This document shows, piece by piece, positions 62,171 through 64,000 of a stretch of 64,000 nucleotides of DNA. The translations under genes were made by a program, and so were the position numbers. The notes beneath the pieces are model-generated. The model ran no database searches and was not told the DNA's origin. It saw only the letters and a program-made list of their open reading frames with translations. Position 1 is the stretch's first letter. Every line of letters starts with the position of its first letter. This stretch comes from Bradyrhizobium sp. CCGE-LA001 (GTDB lineage: Bacteria > Pseudomonadota > Alphaproteobacteria > Rhizobiales > Xanthobacteraceae): positions 4,891,501 to 4,955,500 of the forward strand of contig NZ_CP013949.1 of NCBI RefSeq assembly GCF_000296215.2. Reading direction: 5' to 3'.

Positions 62171-63043
62171 TCAGGTGCGCTCACGCAGCACGAAGCCGGA
62201 AATGCCTTTCGGCAACACCCGGACGACGATGATGACGGCGACCAGCAGGCCGATCTGGCCGAACAGCTGGCCCTGCCACGAGGTCATCACGGACTTCACC
62301 ACCGCGAGCACGGCGCCGGCCGGCGCCGTGCCGAGGAAGACGTCGGCGCCGCCGATCACCACGGTGACGAAAGCCTCCATGATGAAGGTCGCGCCCATGG
62401 TCGGCACCAGCGTCATGGTCGGCGCGTAGAGCCCGCCGGCAAGACCGGCGAGTCCCGCCCCGCAGGCGAAGGTCAGGCTGTAGATCAGGCGCGTATCGAC
62501 GCCGAGCGCGGCCGCCATGTGGGGCACCTGGATGGTGGCGCGTGCCAGCACGCCGAAGCGGGTCCAGTTGAACAGCGCGTAGAGCGCGGCGAGCACGCCG
62601 AGCGCGGCACAGAACAGCACGATGCGATAGATCGAATAGGAGTAGTCGCCGACCTGGAAGCTGCCGAACGGCGTGCCGACGCCGGCCATGGTCGAGCCGA
62701 CCATGATCAGCGTGCCCTGGGTCGCGATCAGGCTGAGCCCCCAGGTGGCGACGATGGTATCGAGCGGCCGGTCGTAGAGATGGCGGATCACCGCGAGCTC
62801 CACCACGACGCCGACCAGCGCCGACACCAGGGTGCCGGCCAGAATTCCCAACGGCAGCGGCACGCCCGCATGCACGGTCGCGGCGGTGACGTAGGCGCCG
62901 CACATGATGAATTCGCCATGGGCCAGATTGATCACGCCCATCATGCCGAAGATCACCGCGAGCCCGCAGGCCGAGAGCACCAGAAACGCGAAGGCGTCCC
63001 CGAATTGATAGAGTGCCGAGAAGAGATGGGTCGCGATGTCCAT
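62171..63043 (-). CDS. ABC transporter permease, LivH/UrtB-type subunit
   Basis: The 290-residue permease has LAVIFGMMGVINLAHGEFIMCG and FVTVVIGGADVFLGTAPAG, the two LivH/UrtB landmark regions, and about eight helices. ATG 63043 is the start of the conserved MDIATHLFSALYQFGD segment. It follows the binding-protein gene across a structured gap. Confidence 0.9.
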   Translation of the reverse strand: MDIATHLFSALYQFGDAFAFLVLSACGLAVIFGMMGVINLAHGEFIMCGAYVTAATVHAGVPLPLGILAGTLVSALVGVVVELAVIRHLYDRPLDTIVATWGLSLIATQGTLIMVGSTMAGVGTPFGSFQVGDYSYSIYRIVLFCAALGVLAALYALFNWTRFGVLARATIQVPHMAAALGVDTRLIYSLTFACGAGLAGLAGGLYAPTMTLVPTMGATFIMEAFVTVVIGGADVFLGTAPAGAVLAVVKSVMTSWQGQLFGQIGLLVAVIIVVRVLPKGISGFVLRERT

Positions 63044-63083
63044 GAACTAACCAATTTGAGGGAAGACGCCGTGAAGATGTCCG

Positions 63084-63135
63084 TGATCGCCCCGGCGCGC
63101 CGGCAACGCTGGTGCCGGAAGCGCCGGAGCGATCA
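63084..63135 (-). promoter_or_regulatory. long hairpin between binding-protein and permease genes
   Basis: The arms at 63084-63098 and 63121-63135 pair over 15 bp with one G-U wobble (TGATCGC and GCGATCA at the ends), enclosing a 22-nt loop with its own CCGG pairing. It lies between the binding-protein stop and the permease start. No T-run follows. Position and lack of T-run match the hairpin of the first Liv system at 53171-53198. Confidence 0.55.
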
Positions 63136-63143
63136 GCCGCCGG

Positions 63144-64000
63144 TCAGGGTTTCGGCGGCGGATTCGACGGCGTGTACTGGGCCATCGGATCCTTCTTGGT
63201 GAGATCGCAGCCGGCCTCACCCAGCCAGTACGGCTTGATGTCTTCCCAGGTCTTCGGGAAGGAGATCGAGTGATCGGCGCCGACCTTGGCGAGATAGATC
63301 GTATGCGACATGTGCTGGCTCTTCGGGTCGATGCAGACCTTGCCCTCGGGGGCGTCCATGCAGACGTCACCCAGCGCGATCACCTTGCGGATCTCCTCGC
63401 GCTTGGTCGATTTCGCGCGTTCCACCATTTGCTTGTAGAGGTAGACGGCGAGGTAGGAGTTCTCCGCCTCCTGGTTCACATAGGGCTCGCTCGGGAATTT
63501 CGCCTTGAACTTGGCGTAGAACTCCTTGCTCTTGGGCGAGTCGATCTCCTCGATGTAATTGGTGGTGACGTACATGTCCTTCAGGCTCGGCGGCTTGAAG
63601 CGCTTGTGCTCGTAGCCCTGCCCGACATTCACCGAGGACGCCATCGGCAGGTTGACATTGGCGGACGCCGCCTGCTCGTAATAGGAAGCCTGCGCGGTGC
63701 CGACCAGCAGGGTGACCACGAAGTCGGGCTTCGCCTTCTGGATGTTCTGGATGCTCTGGGAGAATTGCGACACGCCGAGCGGGATGAACTCCTCACCGGC
63801 CATCTTGCCCCCGTTCTCCTTGACGATCTTGCGCACCCATTCAGCCGAGATCTGGCCGAAATTGTAGTCGGCGGCGAGCGTGTAGACGTTCTTGCCGTAC
63901 TTCTCCATCATGTAGGGGATCAGGGTCGAGAACTGCTGCTCCGGCACGGCGCCGGTGACGATCATGTGGCCATCGCAGACGCCGCCTTCATACTGGTTGT
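63144..64000 (-). CDS. amide/urea-type ABC substrate-binding protein (N-terminus beyond window end)
   Basis: About 285 C-terminal residues are visible, open to the window edge (first visible residues NQYEGGVCDGHMIV). VTGAVPEQQFSTLIPYMMEKYG, VYTLAADYNFGQISAEWV and NQEAENSYLAVYLYKQ match the UrtA/AmiC/FmdD-like Peripla_BP_5 family. It should bind a short-chain amide or urea for the transporter downstream and the hydrolases FmdA and nitrilase. Confidence 0.88.
   Translation of the reverse strand, partial: NQYEGGVCDGHMIVTGAVPEQQFSTLIPYMMEKYGKNVYTLAADYNFGQISAEWVRKIVKENGGKMAGEEFIPLGVSQFSQSIQNIQKAKPDFVVTLLVGTAQASYYEQAASANVNLPMASSVNVGQGYEHKRFKPPSLKDMYVTTNYIEEIDSPKSKEFYAKFKAKFPSEPYVNQEAENSYLAVYLYKQMVERAKSTKREEIRKVIALGDVCMDAPEGKVCIDPKSQHMSHTIYLAKVGADHSISFPKTWEDIKPYWLGEAGCDLTKKDPMAQYTPSNPPPKP

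Noticed and set aside
61136..63202. 688-codon open frame on the plus strand
   Set aside because: It runs antisense through two permease genes and is rich in His, Asp, Glu, Arg and Gln, as expected from reverse-reading hydrophobic codons; no ribosome binding site or known motif.
1..64000. CRISPR arrays, prophage or transposase genes
   Set aside because: No regularly spaced direct repeats, integrase, transposase or phage structural genes were recognised anywhere in the window.

Overview
The window looks like chromosomal DNA of a Bradyrhizobium-type alphaproteobacterium. Most coding stretches are GC-rich. There are several palindromic intergenic repeats of the kind scattered through Bradyrhizobiaceae genomes. 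The metabolic content (Liv-type ABC transporters, CoA and amide chemistry, allantoin catabolism) also fits. The genus is inferred from gene content; no database search was done.

Layout. (1) 1-2,190, minus strand: the secE-nusG-rplK-rplA operon, with a well-formed promoter at 2,161-2,189 and a candidate leader structure before rplK; rplA runs off the window start. (2) 2,332-27,949: a surface-glycan locus. Its core is a tight plus-strand operon (5,458-20,574) for an unusual nucleotide sugar. It encodes two extended SDRs, a bifunctional nucleotidyltransferase-kinase, a HAD phosphatase, an APH-type kinase, a split transketolase, two DegT aminotransferases, a 2OG-Fe(II) oxygenase, a 'sporadic carbohydrate cluster' protein, a methyltransferase, a WbuC-type cupin, a flippase-like membrane protein and a 758-residue membrane protein. 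A GmhA-like isomerase, a second flippase-like protein and a C-methyltransferase are encoded divergently. Two more methyltransferases, a Gfo/Idh oxidoreductase, a GT-C-like membrane protein, two small membrane proteins and a DPM1-like GT2 follow. (3) 28,045-28,120: tRNA-Trp(CCA), whose 3' end faces the glycan locus. (4) 28,271-43,093: general metabolism (serine hydrolase, two SDRs, histidine phosphatase, ArgE-like deacylase, chemoreceptor, an LvaA/LvaC-like kinase plus acyl-CoA dehydrogenase pair with a TetR, CoA-transferase, MFS) separated by stacked dispersed repeats. (5) 43,217-45,469: small proteins, a sorbosone dehydrogenase-like lipoprotein and a DUF2231 protein. (6) 45,569-49,312: allantoin catabolism (AllE, AllA), a DctA-type carrier and a broken LysR regulator. 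(7) 49,415-55,886: a complete Liv-type ABC transporter and a double-domain TetR. (8) 56,095-64,000: an SDR, a tandem nitrilase with a degenerate second domain, an acetamidase/formamidase and a second Liv/amide-type ABC transporter whose binding-protein gene leaves the window.

How the parts may work together. In the glycan operon the transketolase could supply sedoheptulose 7-phosphate. The SIS isomerase, kinase domain, HAD phosphatase and nucleotidyltransferase domain could convert it to an activated heptose, and the SDRs, aminotransferases, oxygenase and methyltransferases could then decorate it. No member has been tested here, so this is inference. The last 20 kb reads as a scavenging region for reduced nitrogen compounds (ureides and amides).
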